A stretch of 64,000 nt of DNA from Linnemannia elongata (lineage: Eukaryota > Mortierellomycota > Mortierellomycetes > Mortierellales > Mortierellaceae): positions 744,001 through 808,000 of the forward strand of contig JAXBDG010000018.1 in assembly GCA_036320915.1 (NCBI GenBank), read 5' to 3'. This document shows positions 45,236-56,975 of this stretch, in pieces; position 1 is the stretch's first letter, and every line of letters begins with the position of its first letter. The position numbers were made by a program, and so were the translations under genes. The notes under the pieces are model-generated. The model saw only the letters and a list, made by a program, of their open reading frames with translations. It was not told the origin of the DNA and did no database searches.

Positions 45236-45306
45236 ACCCCTTAAGTCATCCAAGAACGTATATAAAGAGAAATGCTATTTTTTCGCGAATCATAATTACC
45301 TTGACC

Positions 45307-45583
45307 TGTCGCGTCATACGATACGATCGGTCGACTCTTAGAGTGATCGATCGACTCTTGGCACTTGGGCGCAGTTTGTCTCCGCCCAAGTAAACAATTA
45401 ATTAGCATAGCCACGTAAAGATATATATATGTAGTTTGTACCCAGATAGTTTAATCCTTACTTAGTAACTCGAATACACTTTGTCATAACACCTTGCCTC
45501 TCTCCCATTGAAAACCCTCTTCCCCCACACACCCACCTCCAGCCTCTGCCTTGAGAAAGGTCAACCTCGCCTAGTGTCCTAGT
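45307..45583 (+). mobile_element. LTR copy, 3'-shortened
   Basis: 277 bp nearly identical to 40189-40466, starting TGTCGCGTCATACG. It diverges after GTCCTAGT, so the last 14 bp of the LTR (ending CGCGACA) are absent and no target duplication can be seen. Confidence 0.8.
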
Positions 45584-46010
45584 GTAAAGAGACAAGGAGC
45601 AAACTAGCCGCCTCTGCGCCCAATAAATACTGTAACTATACGATCGACTAGGCTACCATGACGTCGCCATGTCCGAGCAGGGACCTCCATTTTGTAGCAT
45701 TAGTAGTATTACCAAATAGATCTAGTTAGTAGACAACAATGAAACAAAAACCTCACGCCCTCCCAACTTTTCTTGCCTTCTCTTTTTGTCATTCCTCCCA
45801 GCATTGCACCTGGACTTGCAATAATTCCTCCTCTGCTCTTGATGTTGGTGAATAGTAAGTGTTTTGAAAGTTAAGATAACCTTATAGTACCAAACTCCTT
45901 AGCTGCTATTTTTTTTATTAGATTCTAAGATCAAATGCTCTTCATTAAAGGGTTGAAGGATGCCTCTGTCTTTCTTCAGTCACCATTGACTTATTGGACA
46001 TCAAAGTGAG
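45584..46010. other. Intergenic, no gene seen
   Basis: No supported feature between the LTR copy and the LRR gene. Confidence 0.4.
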
Positions 46011-46016
46011 GTCACA

Positions 46017-47953
46017 CTACCATTGCACAGTCAAATTGATGTTGGTCTTGAGTGACTCAGACAGTGCCTGAGCTCCATCATCCTCAATCTTGTTGCCTCT
46101 CAATTCCAAAGTGGCCAGAGTCGAGTTGGTCTTGAGTGCCTCGGACAGTGCCTTTGCTCCATGAGGTCCGATCGAGTTGGAGCCCAAGTCCAAAGTGGCC
46201 AGAGTCGAGTTGATTTTGAGTACTTCAGCCAGGGCTTGAGCTCCATCATCTCCGATCTTGCTGTCCCTCAAGCCCAAAGTGGCCAGAGTCGAGTTGATCT
46301 TGAGTGCCTCGGACATTGCCTTTGCTCCATTGTGTCCAATCGAATAGTACCCCAAGTACAAGGTGGTCAAAGTCGAATTGGTCTTGAGCACCTCAGCCAG
46401 GTCTTGAGCTCCGTTGTCTCTGATCGAGTTGCCCCCCAAGTTCAAAGTGGTCAGAGTCGAGTTAGTTTTGAGTGCCTCAGACAGTGCCTTTGCTCCATTG
46501 TGTCCAATCGAAATGTACCCCAAGTACAAGGTGGTCAAAGTCGAATTGGTCTTGAGCACCTCAGCCAGGTCTTGAGCTCCGTTGTCTCTGATCGAGTTGC
46601 CCCCTAAGTCCAAAGTGGCCAGAGTCGAGTTGGTCTTGAGTGCCTCAGACAGTGCCTGAGCTCCATTGTGTCCAATCCAGTTGGAGAACAAGTGCAAAGT
46701 GGTCAAAGTCGAATTGGTCTTGAGCACCTCAGCCAGATCTTGAGCTCCGTTGTCTCTGATCGAGTTGCCCCCCAAGTCCAAAGTGGCCAGAGTCGAGTTG
46801 GTCTTGAGTGCCTCGGACAGTGCCTTTGCTCCATCAGGTCCGATCGAGTTGGAGCCCAAGTCCAAGGTGGCCAGAGTCGAGTTGGTCTTGAGTGCCTCTG
46901 ACAGTGCCTCTGCTCCATCAGGTCTGATCGAGTTGCCCCCCAAGTCCAAGGTGACCAGAGTTGAGTTGGTCTTGAGTGCTTCAGCCAGGGCTTGAGCTCC
47001 ATCATCTCCGACCTTGTTGTCCCTCAAGTCCAAAGTGGCCAGAGTCGAGTTGGTCTTGAGTGCCTCTGACAGCGCCTGAGCTCCATCATCCCAGATCTTG
47101 TTGTCCCCCAAGTTCAAAGTGGCCAGAGTCGAGTTGGTCTTGAGTGCCTCTGACAGCGCCTGAGCTCCATAATCTCCAATCTTGTTGTACCCCAAGTCAT
47201 CCTCTCCATCTCTAATATTGTTGTACCCCTCAAGTCCAAGGCGGCCAGAGTTGAGTTGGTCTTGAGTGCTTCAGCCAGGGCTTGAGCTCCGTTGTCTCCG
47301 ATCGAGTTTTCCTCCAAGTCCAAAGTGGCCAGAGTCGAGTTGGTCTTGAGTGCCTCAGACAGTGCCTCTGCTCCATTGTCTCCGATCTCATTGTTCCCCA
47401 GTTTTAAAGTGGTCAGAGTCGAGTTGGTCCTGAGTGCCTCTGACAGTGCCTGAGCTCCATTGTCTCCGATTGTGTTGTACTCCAAGTCCAAGGTGGCTAG
47501 AGTTGAGTTGGTTTTAAGTGCCTCTGATAGCGCCTGAGCTCCATCATCTTCAATCTTGTTGCCTCTCAATTCCAAAGTGGCCAGAGTTGAGTTGGTCTTG
47601 AGTGCCTCTGACAGGGCCTGGGCATGGAATCCGATATTGTTGGAACTCAAGTTTAAAGTGGTCAGGGTTGAGATTGCCAAGACAGTGGAAACTACTTCAC
47701 GTCGTGATAGTTTTTGATAGGCGGAGCTGTGAATCACCAGCCGGCTTATATGGTGCTTGTTTCTCTCGACAGCTTCCATGCTGGGGCCATATGCTGACAG
47801 GACGACAGAGTTGTAGAGTGATGGTGCAAATGAGTCATTCCAATCCTGACTTACGCTCGCACAGGACGCAAGGTCGTTGAGGTCAAGACTGCTGGCAATT
47901 CTTGAGCGAATCTCATGTAGATCGAGAGGATGTGTCCGGGACATCTTATTCAT
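46017..47953 (-). pseudogene. F-box/leucine-rich repeat protein gene, frameshifted
   Basis: The ATG at 47953 opens an F-box-like N-terminus (HPLDLHEIRSRIASSLDLNDLASCASVSQDWNDSF, positions split here only for reading), followed by about 20 ribonuclease-inhibitor type repeats of 28 residues (L.L..N.IG..GAQALSEALKTNSTLATL). Near 47228 the sequence GACTTGAGGGGTACAAC replaces the usual GACTTGGGGTACAAC, a 2-nt gain that shifts frame; the first ORF ends at 47114 and the repeats go on in the other frame to 46017. One repeat is also cut short there. A tiny intron is possible but lacks good sites. Such F-box/LRR proteins usually select ubiquitination substrates. Repeats near 46360-46780 form a 168-bp two-repeat unit present about three times, a sign of recent unequal exchange. 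Confidence 0.72.
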
Positions 47954-48431
47954 AAGGAGGATCGTAACAGGTGTGACGAGGATGATGACAAGGATACTAA
48001 TAGTGAGGATGCAGAAAGGTACGATAACAATGTAGGAATGAGGAAAAGGAAAATGCGAAGAAGAAAGAACGAAATGATAAAGAATACAGTGATGTTCTGT
48101 TGCAAACAGTGAAACTCACCAGTGTGAAGGCAAGAAAAATAATGGGAAGAAAGTGAGGTGTTTTATTCAGATTGACCTTTCTGGCTAGGTCATACGGTTT
48201 CCAACTTGTCAAAGAAAAAGGATTGCTGCTCTATTGAAGCATCTAACCTCAACAGTCCGGCAAGTGTAAAGTAAAAAAGAATGAGATGAAGTTGATCGAT
48301 CATGGTTGCACAAAGAAAATTTCAAGGGAACCGAAGAAAAAATCGAGGGTATGGTAAGACAAGGTTCTGTTCTTCTTGAATTCGAAACTGCGTGGACCTA
48401 ACTACTTTATTCACATATGCATTGTTTTCTA

Positions 48432-48473
48432 AGGATAACTGGCTTGTGGCAGCCAAGCGTTCATAGCGACGTT

Positions 48474-48509
<36 letters not shown>

Positions 48510-48975
48510 AGTGCAGCAGAATTCGGTAAGCGTAGGATTGTTCACCCACTAATAGGGAACGTGAGCTGGGTTTAGACTGTCGTGAGACAGGTTAGTTTTA
48601 CCCTATTGATGAAATGTTGTTGCAATAGTAATTGAACTTAGTACGAGAGGAACCGTTCATTCGGATGATTGGTATTTGGGCCTGCCTGAGCAGGCAATGG
48701 CCTGAAGCTATCATCCGTTGGGTTATGGCTGAACGCTTTTAAGTCAGAACCCGTGCTAGAACGCGGCGATTACCGCCTTGTGCCATTTTTAGTTGAATAC
48801 GAATAGACCTACGGTCCTGAATCTTACGAACGTGGGATTATCTTGCAGAGCGGAAAGGCTTTGTGATGTTCCTGCTAATGTTATCCCTTTTGGACTCCAT
48901 TTTCGTGAATTCGAACAATAAATTGTCAGAGTAGAGGGAGTACGCCATTGTGATTCCTCAGATTCATTTTAGTGA
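48432..48975 (+). rRNA. Partial, diverged 28S rRNA 3' end (probable pseudogene)
   Basis: From GGATAACTGGCTTGTGGCAG onward the sequence follows the large-subunit rRNA 3' region, including the sarcin/ricin-type neighbourhood (AGTACGAGAGGAACCGTTCA), CACTAATAGGGAACGTGAGC, GTGAGACAGGTTAGTTTTAC and GCTAGAACGCGGCGATTACC. Several normally fixed positions differ, often as C to T changes (CGCTTTTAAGTCAG, CCGTTGGGTTATGG). Similarity fades after about 48975. The rest of the rDNA unit is absent, so this is a dispersed fragment. Confidence 0.85.
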
Positions 48976-50300
48976 ACTTTTAGTGCGTGTGGATTAAAAA
49001 CGTTTTCGTCCATGACTATAGGCCAACTTCGTACCTATTGTCTGGATCAAATAAAGGGGATCAAGTTGCCCTGCTAGTGTTCTATTATAACCAATTGCTG
49101 ATATAGTCTTTCTATGGTGTTTCGCGTTAAAAAAAAGGCGCCGTTAAATGAACGATGACAGGGCGCACTTTAAAAATTAACTCAATGTGCATGCGGTAGC
49201 CCATGTAAGGACATTGGGGGCATTGTTTTCTTGTGTATTGCACCATTCTACCAACAACCATCCTTTCATATGTTCAGCTCTATGCCTCTGGGAGTTGACG
49301 CTCCTTTTCTTTTCTGTTCCTTTACTGATCTGAATTAGATATGGCATTGATCCCAGCTGGCTTGAATCACTCTGTTTCTCTATTTTTTTTTCTTCCTTGC
49401 TTTTTTCTCCATGAGCAGCACACGATAAACCATGCAGTCTCCATTCTCTATCACTGCTTTCACCGACTTACACAACATACATTCACGTCTCTTGCTCATC
49501 ATCTTCATCAGAGAAAATACCGCACAACTTTGTGACCCTCATCACCTTCTCACCCTGTTGTTGATAATGAAAAGACTTTAGGGCAATCGGTTCAATTGCT
49601 TCAAATGATGCTAGAAGGTCAACAACAGGGTGACAATATTTACTCTCGCTGGTTGACCAAGGTAAAAGTGTAAGAGTGCAGAGGCTCTCAATGGTTGTTG
49701 ATAAATATTTGAAATTTGAAGAGGTTTGACATGACAATGGACGCGGCAGGATCAATTGAGAAAAAAACAGGGAAAGATCGTTTCATTCAAGAACGAAGCA
49801 AGAGTCGATGAAAAGTGCGCCCAAAGTGACACACCCTAATTTCAAGTAGGAATGTGACCACAAGGTAAATTTTATTTTATATTCTTTCTTATGGCCAAGC
49901 ACCATCATGGGTCAGCGGAGAAAACTTTTTTTTTTCGTCTCTCCATTCCTCTCACTCTGTCTTTGTAGAACCATGACGATTCCATGCCTCTTGTCCTTTT
50001 GTCAATTGCAGCTGAAAGTCGCTCTTGGTCTAACGCTTGCCTTGGTTGCCACCGCTGCTCGATCTTGTCGATGTCCTGCTTGTCGTGGCCACTGTATAAG
50101 AACTGGTGAGAACAGGTGAAGGGTCCATTTAGTGGACTGTGCTTGGGAGAACAGTGTAAAGGAACAGGCTATCGAGGGTCTATATGGGAGACAGGAGAAC
50201 ACAAGTGACAGGGGTAGCGAGGACAATCGCCCCCTGCAGAAGGCGGGCGGGTTCTCCGTCTTGGCCCAGCTTTCAATCTTAATTACGTTTGCTTGCACCA
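48976..50300. other. Intergenic, no gene seen
   Basis: Short ORFs only. Around 50007-50090 the sequence CAATTGCAGCTGAAAGTCGC, TCTTGGTCTAACGCTTGCC faintly resembles the helix region of the M-x-H-N membrane genes, but is too diverged to call. Confidence 0.35.
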
Positions 50301-50468
50301 TAGGCTGTGCCATATCTTCGATTCTATATTCCACTCCTTTCCTTGCCAAATGCCTCTTTTCTTCTTTTCCTTCATCAATTCATCGCCTCTTCTCCAATCT
50401 TCACTTTTGTCTTAACCCAACTTCTAACTTCGCTTTCTCATACCCAACCAGCATTGAGATCTTCTACT

Positions 50469-52943
50469 ATGTTGCGAAGGCCCTCCCATCAGATTCCGGG
50501 CGACGCCCCTGATGGCTCATTTGCCACCGATCCTCCGCACAAAACTGTCGCTGAAGAACAACTGTCCTCCTTCAACGCCAGGAACTCGCTCTTCGTCTCT
50601 CTCCCACCCAAACTCCTCAAGCTTGTCAGCTCCTACTTGACCGACCCTCTCGACCTGCTCCGGTTCTCGTATACCTGCCGTGCGCTGTTCTCCTTCGTTA
50701 CCCCTGCTGACTGGTACTCTCTGGCCACCTACACCTATCCCAACTTGGTGCAATCTTTTGGAGACCCTAAAGCGAGATATTGGAAGACAATGGTCCTCAA
50801 GGACGCTGCCTTGGGAGTTCGTCTTGGAGCTACTCTCCCTCTCCCGGATGCTATTTCGTCCACATCGTCTCCAACTTCATCCGCCCAAACGGCTGTCTCT
50901 TCTACCTCGACCTCTGCTCTGTCTCTTCCAACCTCAGGGACTTCGCCTACTATAACTACTGATTTCATCCTATCACGGCCTTCCTCACATCTGCCACCGT
51001 CACCCATCGACTCTAAATGGTCGCAATTGGCGACCAGCGCCTCCCCTCGTCTGCCTTCCTCCTTGGACGAGGTTGATTGGCGCCGCCCTCTCAGAGTCGA
51101 ACTTTCTGAGGCACAGTTCTTCGAGACCGACCGAGAAACTCAGGATGCACCCGGTGCCCCGTGGGTACGCATGGGATCCCCGATTTACAACATTGATCGA
51201 GACTCTCAGAACGCAATTGCCGCCTCGATGATCACCCGTCCAAAGTCTGTTCCCTCCAATAGCAACGGGGACGATCCTCGCCCTCATGACCATGAGCTCC
51301 TTTTCTACAACTTACCAGATCTGACGAATCCTATTGCTCGGTGCGGTAGCGATGTTTGGGAGATGAACCAGAAGACCGGAGCTCAAGTCAAGCCTTGGTA
51401 CTACCCCTTCACCCACAACCATATGCAAGTTGCGCAGGTGGTCGAAATCAAACACTACCCTGAGGACACCGTTGGCGGTATGCGTGTCGTCGTTGTTATC
51501 GCCTTTGGACAACGTGCTCGTTCCTGGATCAATAACGACATTGATTTGCATCTCCTTGAAGTTTGGCTGATGCTCAAGGTCATTGAGATGAGAGTACCGG
51601 TGACACCCACGACCCGACTGTCTAGCTCGATGATGAATCATTTCAGAGCATCACCAAGTCTTGAACCCAAAGTGACTGGGAAATGTTTTCGGATTAACCC
51701 TGACAATGTTGTCAGGTACGAGAGTCTGACGCCTCGCCAGCACCAGATCCCAATGCAAGGACGTATCGTCAAGCTTTACTCTGCGCTTGAGCCTTTTCCA
51801 CTGCAGGAGGCTACTACTGGAGGCTGTCAATCATCAACATCCACGAATACGAACAGTAGGAGGAAGGTTGATTGTATCGCCATTTTTGGCACACAGAAGA
51901 CAGATGTGTCGTCGGCGATGATTATGAAGAAGGTACTTTTTTGCGATAACGACGCGTCGGACCTTGGCAGGAAAACCTACTCAAACAAGGCTGTGAGTCG
52001 AGGAGTAACCTGCATGACGTTGTTTCCGGATCACAGTGGATATGAGCGCTATATTGTCCTGTTCAATCGTCATGGAAGGGGGATGGTCTGGGATTGGGTC
52101 CACGAGGAGCAGATCACACAACTTCACTTGCCCATCGACAAGTTCAAGAGCAAAGGAGACCGCAGAGCTGACGACGATCCAGAGAACATCGGAGGTGTTG
52201 CTGACAGTACCCTGGCGACGGTTAAATACCAGACGAGCGATGCTATCATGAATGCGGCTTCATCTTCTCGCCGCGGAGTGTACTGTTGGGGCGTGCAGGT
52301 CAGCGCAGCTCTCAATGTCTCGTTCCCGGAGGATCCAAACAATACGGACAACAGCAACGGCACTTTCAGGATTGTCACGATGGCAGATGATCCAAATGAT
52401 GAGTGGGACTTTTGCTGGTGGTACATCACCATGGATGAGCTACAGGAGCCAATGGCATCACTGCCAGCGCCACCGATCATCGACAGAAGCAAGTCGGGAT
52501 CGAGGTCAAAACCGACAAACGCGGCCAGGCCACCTTTAATTGCGAGTGTCACGCGGTTCAGACACAAGACCTATGGCGTTTGTATTCCTGAGCAACAAGA
52601 GACACATTCAGCCGAAAACGACAAACCTATCCAGTTCCTAGCCTACGTTATTTGGAATCACTACAGAATCAGTTTGTCGTCGCGGTTGGGTATCTCAATG
52701 GTAGATTTGGAAGAGCCCCAGCCGTCTGGTCTTGTCAATCGACAGTGGATCACATTCTTGAAGGACCGCGACGATCTTATTGACATTGCAACCTTTGGTC
52801 ACAACCTCATCGTTACCCTCAAGACCGGCCATCTCGTCTGGTCGTTCTACGGGCAGGATAGGACATCGTTTGTGTCAAAGGAGGGACTCGGCCTCCGCAT
52901 GGACACTGGACTTAGTTTGGAGAGCGATGGAATGAGCAAATAA
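50469..52943 (+). CDS. F-box domain protein, intact
   Basis: An 824-aa single-exon ORF starting MLRRPSHQIPGDAP. The F-box is at about residues 44-80 (LPPKLLKLVSSYLTDPLDLL, RFSYTC). A Ser/Thr/Pro-rich linker (about 115-205) leads to a long conserved C-terminal region with WVRMGSPIYNIDRDSQ, HELLFYNLPDLTNPIARCG, KVDCIAIFGTQKTD, GYERYIVLFNRHGRGMVWDW and GHLVWSFYGQD. WD-like strand endings (VWDW, LVWSF) suggest a beta-propeller, but this is not certain. The usual role of such proteins is to bring substrates to an SCF ubiquitin ligase. The leader is pyrimidine-rich and ends CAACCAGCATTGAG before the ATG region, as in the broken paralogue at 32425. It is the only undamaged member of about six F-box sequences in the window. 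Confidence 0.85.
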   Translation: MLRRPSHQIPGDAPDGSFATDPPHKTVAEEQLSSFNARNSLFVSLPPKLLKLVSSYLTDPLDLLRFSYTCRALFSFVTPADWYSLATYTYPNLVQSFGDPKARYWKTMVLKDAALGVRLGATLPLPDAISSTSSPTSSAQTAVSSTSTSALSLPTSGTSPTITTDFILSRPSSHLPPSPIDSKWSQLATSASPRLPSSLDEVDWRRPLRVELSEAQFFETDRETQDAPGAPWVRMGSPIYNIDRDSQNAIAASMITRPKSVPSNSNGDDPRPHDHELLFYNLPDLTNPIARCGSDVWEMNQKTGAQVKPWYYPFTHNHMQVAQVVEIKHYPEDTVGGMRVVVVIAFGQRARSWINNDIDLHLLEVWLMLKVIEMRVPVTPTTRLSSSMMNHFRASPSLEPKVTGKCFRINPDNVVRYESLTPRQHQIPMQGRIVKLYSALEPFPLQEATTGGCQSSTSTNTNSRRKVDCIAIFGTQKTDVSSAMIMKKVLFCDNDASDLGRKTYSNKAVSRGVTCMTLFPDHSGYERYIVLFNRHGRGMVWDWVHEEQITQLHLPIDKFKSKGDRRADDDPENIGGVADSTLATVKYQTSDAIMNAASSSRRGVYCWGVQVSAALNVSFPEDPNNTDNSNGTFRIVTMADDPNDEWDFCWWYITMDELQEPMASLPAPPIIDRSKSGSRSKPTNAARPPLIASVTRFRHKTYGVCIPEQQETHSAENDKPIQFLAYVIWNHYRISLSSRLGISMVDLEEPQPSGLVNRQWITFLKDRDDLIDIATFGHNLIVTLKTGHLVWSFYGQDRTSFVSKEGLGLRMDTGLSLESDGMSK

Positions 52944-53082
52944 CCTGCCTTTGTGCGGTGAAAAAAAAATGTAAGAGAAACACCCCACAAAATAGAACAT
53001 ACAAAAGTAAAAAAAAAAGGAAGACAAAAAGTCATACTCACACACAATTTAGTTTAGACCTTAAAATAAAACTAGCTAGTGC

Positions 53083-53100
53083 CCGCGGCTTCGCTCGCGG
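53083..53100 (+). repeat. GC-rich hairpin at a repeat end
   Basis: CCGCGGCTTCGCTCGCGG can fold on itself and follows ACTAGCTAGTGC, an abrupt GC-rich island in AT-rich sequence. It may be the end of a dispersed element. Confidence 0.3.
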
Positions 53101-53109
53101 AGGGAGGTG

Positions 53110-56100
53110 AAAAAAAATAAAAGAGGGAAGCATTGGAGGTGTCCATTCGCCGACACAGTAATTGGATAGCTGAAGGACTCTGTATTGCCCACAATCTGCG
53201 TGGCTGGCGCAACTTGACTTGTATTGGGGTGGCTATAAGCAAATGTTCCTGTATTTTCTCTGATTTCAATCCCCTTTTCAGGCACCTTACACACACTGTG
53301 TGCCCTGATCTTTGCTTTGACCTTTCTAGCCTGTGCTGCATGCCTACGTTCTCTAGGCGTATATGAATAAGAGGGATATTTTTTTGGGCTTTCCTTCTTA
53401 CCTTGGCTCTTATCCCCCTTCTCCCCTTCCCCAACTTTGTTATTTCTTCGCCTTCACTTCAGCTCCTCTTCGGCTGCTCTTCAGATTTCTCTTTCTTCTT
53501 CCTTTTCTTCTCTACCCTCTCTCCTCCTCTTCTATACCATTTAACCCGTTTCCTTTCTCTCTCCTCTGCTTACATGTTGTGCGCGTTGGCGGCATCATTC
53601 ACGGCATAGTAGCAGTTAGGGAACGGATTGGTTGTGCTGCAAAGAAGCGTTGATCCGTGCAATTATGGCCTGTTTGCCGTTGGCGGTTTGATATTGCCGT
53701 TTGTTTTCCTTTATAGTAGAGACAGAGATTAACTTCCCCGCGTCTCCTAAAGCATTTGGTGAGAGGAGGAGAAAAGCAGAAAGAAGAGGAAGAGGTGATG
53801 GTCTGTTTGGGATAGAGTGAAAGAAAATATGACTTTCTGAGTAGACCATTGCCTTGTCGAGTTGGTGGTTTTGGATTGCATCAATTTTGCAGATCAGAGG
53901 AATATGACCGCCATCAGCTCCCAAGATCTCGCCGCCATGTCTGCTCTACAGCATCGCGGACATCATCCAAAAGCGCACCCCGGGCACTTGTTTGATAGTA
54001 CGACATTTTTTACACGGGTGGTGCACACACGGCTCTAGCACGCTATTTTTTACCTTTTTTTTTTTTTTTTTTTTTTTTTTTGCACTGAAATTCTGTCAAC
54101 TTTAATGCTGACAGCTACTGATGGGCGGAAGAAGAGTGAGATGGATGCATATTCGAGTGATATGTTATATTGAAGAAGGGGGAATCGGATGCAAAGGTAG
54201 ATAAAAGCCTTTTTTTATAAGGTGGGTTTTCTTCCTTTTCCTGCTGATAGTCAGTTTGATATCTTGCTTTCAAACGTGTAATAATTCGACATCCATGCTA
54301 CTGTGATGAGGATTTTTTGTAACGTTTGTGCTTTACTTTGACACCACGTCCAATGCAGGACAGTTACAGCACAGTGCAGTGATAGAGAACACAATGTAAT
54401 AGACCAAAGAAAAGCAAGCGAACTATTCAAGACCCTTCTGTGTCGCGTTCTATAACTTTCGTCATTATATAGAAGTCTACGTAGAGTTCCCCGTGCGTGA
54501 AGGCGGATATATACAGGCTGTCGTTGTTTGGCCTTGTGACATTAGTAGTAAAGGCAAATGCCTGTCTGATGGGAAATTGAAGTCGAGTGAACTTGATGGG
54601 TGTTATACCGTCGTCATTTGTCGTAGGAAGAATACGGGGATTGCGGAATGGATGTCCCATGATTTTTGCAGAAGGTCGCCATTGAAAAAACATCTCTATC
54701 AGTAACACTTTGTCTTTGGCAAGGACAAAGGACTGCTTTAAGTACATGCACCGCAGCCAGTTTTCATGTCCTTGCAGCCCTCTCTCTCGGTCTCATGATA
54801 GACAGTGTCAGGCATAAGGTGAGATCGGCGTGTCGTTGTGAAATAAGAAAGAGATCCGTATCAAATCTAAGATGATTCCTTTTGTTATAAATGTCGCTGT
54901 CTTGGCAATGAAAGAGGGTAGCAATTACTCTCCGCAGCTGACATCGGAGTGAGAAAACAAACGAAAAACGAAAAAGTATTTGTGCTACCAAAGGAAAGGA
55001 GGGATGGAGAGAAGGAGAGAAAAGAGGAGACAGAGGCAAGCAAAGAAAAGGATGGTGCTACGTAAAAGAATGAGAAACGAAATAGAGACGACGATTTTTT
55101 TTCTTTGAGAAAATGATGTTGTCCGCGGCGCGTCCCATCTTTTTTTGGAGAAAAATGAAGGAGGGTACAAAAAAGGCACTATTCCCTTGAGAGGTTGACA
55201 TGGTAACGCTACTTTTTTTTTTTCTCGTCTTTTCCTCGCGTCTATTCGTCACCCTTACCTTTGTTGACTTTTCATTCATCTGAGTCATTCCTACAAAAAA
55301 AAATATGGTCAACTGCGATTACTCCCAGTAGGGTCAGAATGTATGAAGGAGATGTGAAAAGAAAGAGAGAACATAGGTGTGGTGACAGAGAAGTCGAGGA
55401 GGCAGACAAATAGTACCGATGATCACAGTGCATGTAAGGGACAAACCTTTTTTTGAAGGGCAGTGCATGATTCAACAGAGTGCCGATCAATATGCGATCA
55501 GACCATCAGGCCAAGTAAAATGCCCATAGACATAAACATATTTACTCCTGTTGACGAACACAATAACAAAGGAACACCCAACAAATCGATCTTATCAGAA
55601 TATATGCAGTTACCTCTACCATTCACCAAAGTACAGAAATGCGCCTTCAGGATTCGAAACAAATGACATGTACAGTTTCCCGTTGCCTGCGTACTTTAGA
55701 GAAACGATTTAGAAGTTTTTTAGGGAAAGAAGAAAAGAAACAAACCAAATGAAAGAGGAGAGTAAAGGGGTAAGGATAACATTAGAGAAAGTAAAGAAGA
55801 GAAAAAACTGAGGCGAGGGAGTGATGAGGAGGGAAAACAGAAGGAAAAGTTGAATAAGAGAAGCAATGAGGGTGACAATGCCACCGCTTGGGTAAAAGGA
55901 TATCATAGAAAACAACGTCCATCTCCATCTCCATCTGCACCAATGTACAGAGGATGTCGAGAAGAAAATCAGAGCAAAAAGAGAATGTGACGGAAGAAAA
56001 TAAGTGCATAAGGGAATCAGAAACAGATATGAAGACTGCCAAAATAAAGTCGACATCTACCTAGACAACATTTCGTTCTCTAGCTCTTGCCACCGCAGAT

Positions 56101-56970
56101 TACATCCTAAAGAACCATTGCAGGAGGATACTAACCATGACCCAGACTCAGACGCTCAGGTGCCATGAGCCCAAGGCCTCCGCGGAAATCAAACGCGTAA
56201 AAGCAGCACTAAATAAACCAAAAAGAACAAAGAAACGAAATATAAAGAAAGTAATGGAAGCCAGAGCAAACAATGCATATTCAGACACACAATCGAAACA
56301 TCTCATAGCACACACCACACACCGCATTGAACGCAGAGAAAGACTTAGACTTACTCGTGGTACAACCCAAGTATGACACGGCTAACATCATCGGTAGACA
56401 AAGGCGCTATGGTAAAAAGATCCATAGAGCTGCCCATATCCATAGAAAATGTAGGTGATAAAGAGAAAGCAGTATGGTGATGCAGAAGTCGTGGGAAGAG
56501 AGAAAGGTATTTGTGATCTGTGCAAAGTTAAATGTGGAGGGAGAAAGGGGAGAAAGAAGCACAACAAAAGAGGAAAAAAAGCAAACGGTGCGTGATAGAA
56601 ACCCTAAACCCTACAGCACCAAGCAGCAACGAAGGAGAAAGGTTGTCAGAGAGAATAAGAATCAGAAACAAAAAAAAATCACAAAGGAAAAAGTGAGAAA
56701 CTCTCGGAGAATGATTCAAAGTGCGTAAATCACGTTGCAGGGGCAAACTCGCTTATTCCTATAGTATATGTAGAATAATGAAGAGGATTGAGACAGGCTA
56801 TGAGAATGCAACCAAATGTTTTGTTTCGAGTAAGAGAAGACCACAACGCCCTACTAGTATTCCATCCTTTTGTAATCACAGTTGGGGTGCAATTTATTCA
56901 GTTAGATGCAAAATGAAGATGTATGTTATTCTGTGCAATGAGAGGCAGATGGTGGTAGAAGCTACACCCA
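53110..56970. other. Long spacer without a supported gene
   Basis: Contains a T-run at 54058-54081, CT- and GA-skewed stretches and short ORFs. A Lys/Arg-rich 79-codon ORF (56137-56376) has no recognisable domain and no paralogue here. Confidence 0.4.
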
Positions 56971-56975
56971 TGTCT

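Noticed and set aside
46161..46901. Plus-strand ORFs with repeated QSGQSRV motifs
   Set aside because: Antisense shadows of the LRR repeats on the minus strand.
47170..47240. Small intron instead of a frameshift in the LRR gene
   Set aside because: No convincing GT-AG pair that restores both frame and repeat register; comparison with neighbouring repeats shows a simple 2-nt gain.
56137..56376. Basic 79-codon ORF as a gene
   Set aside because: No domain, no paralogue, no clear promoter; Lys/Arg richness follows local A-rich composition.
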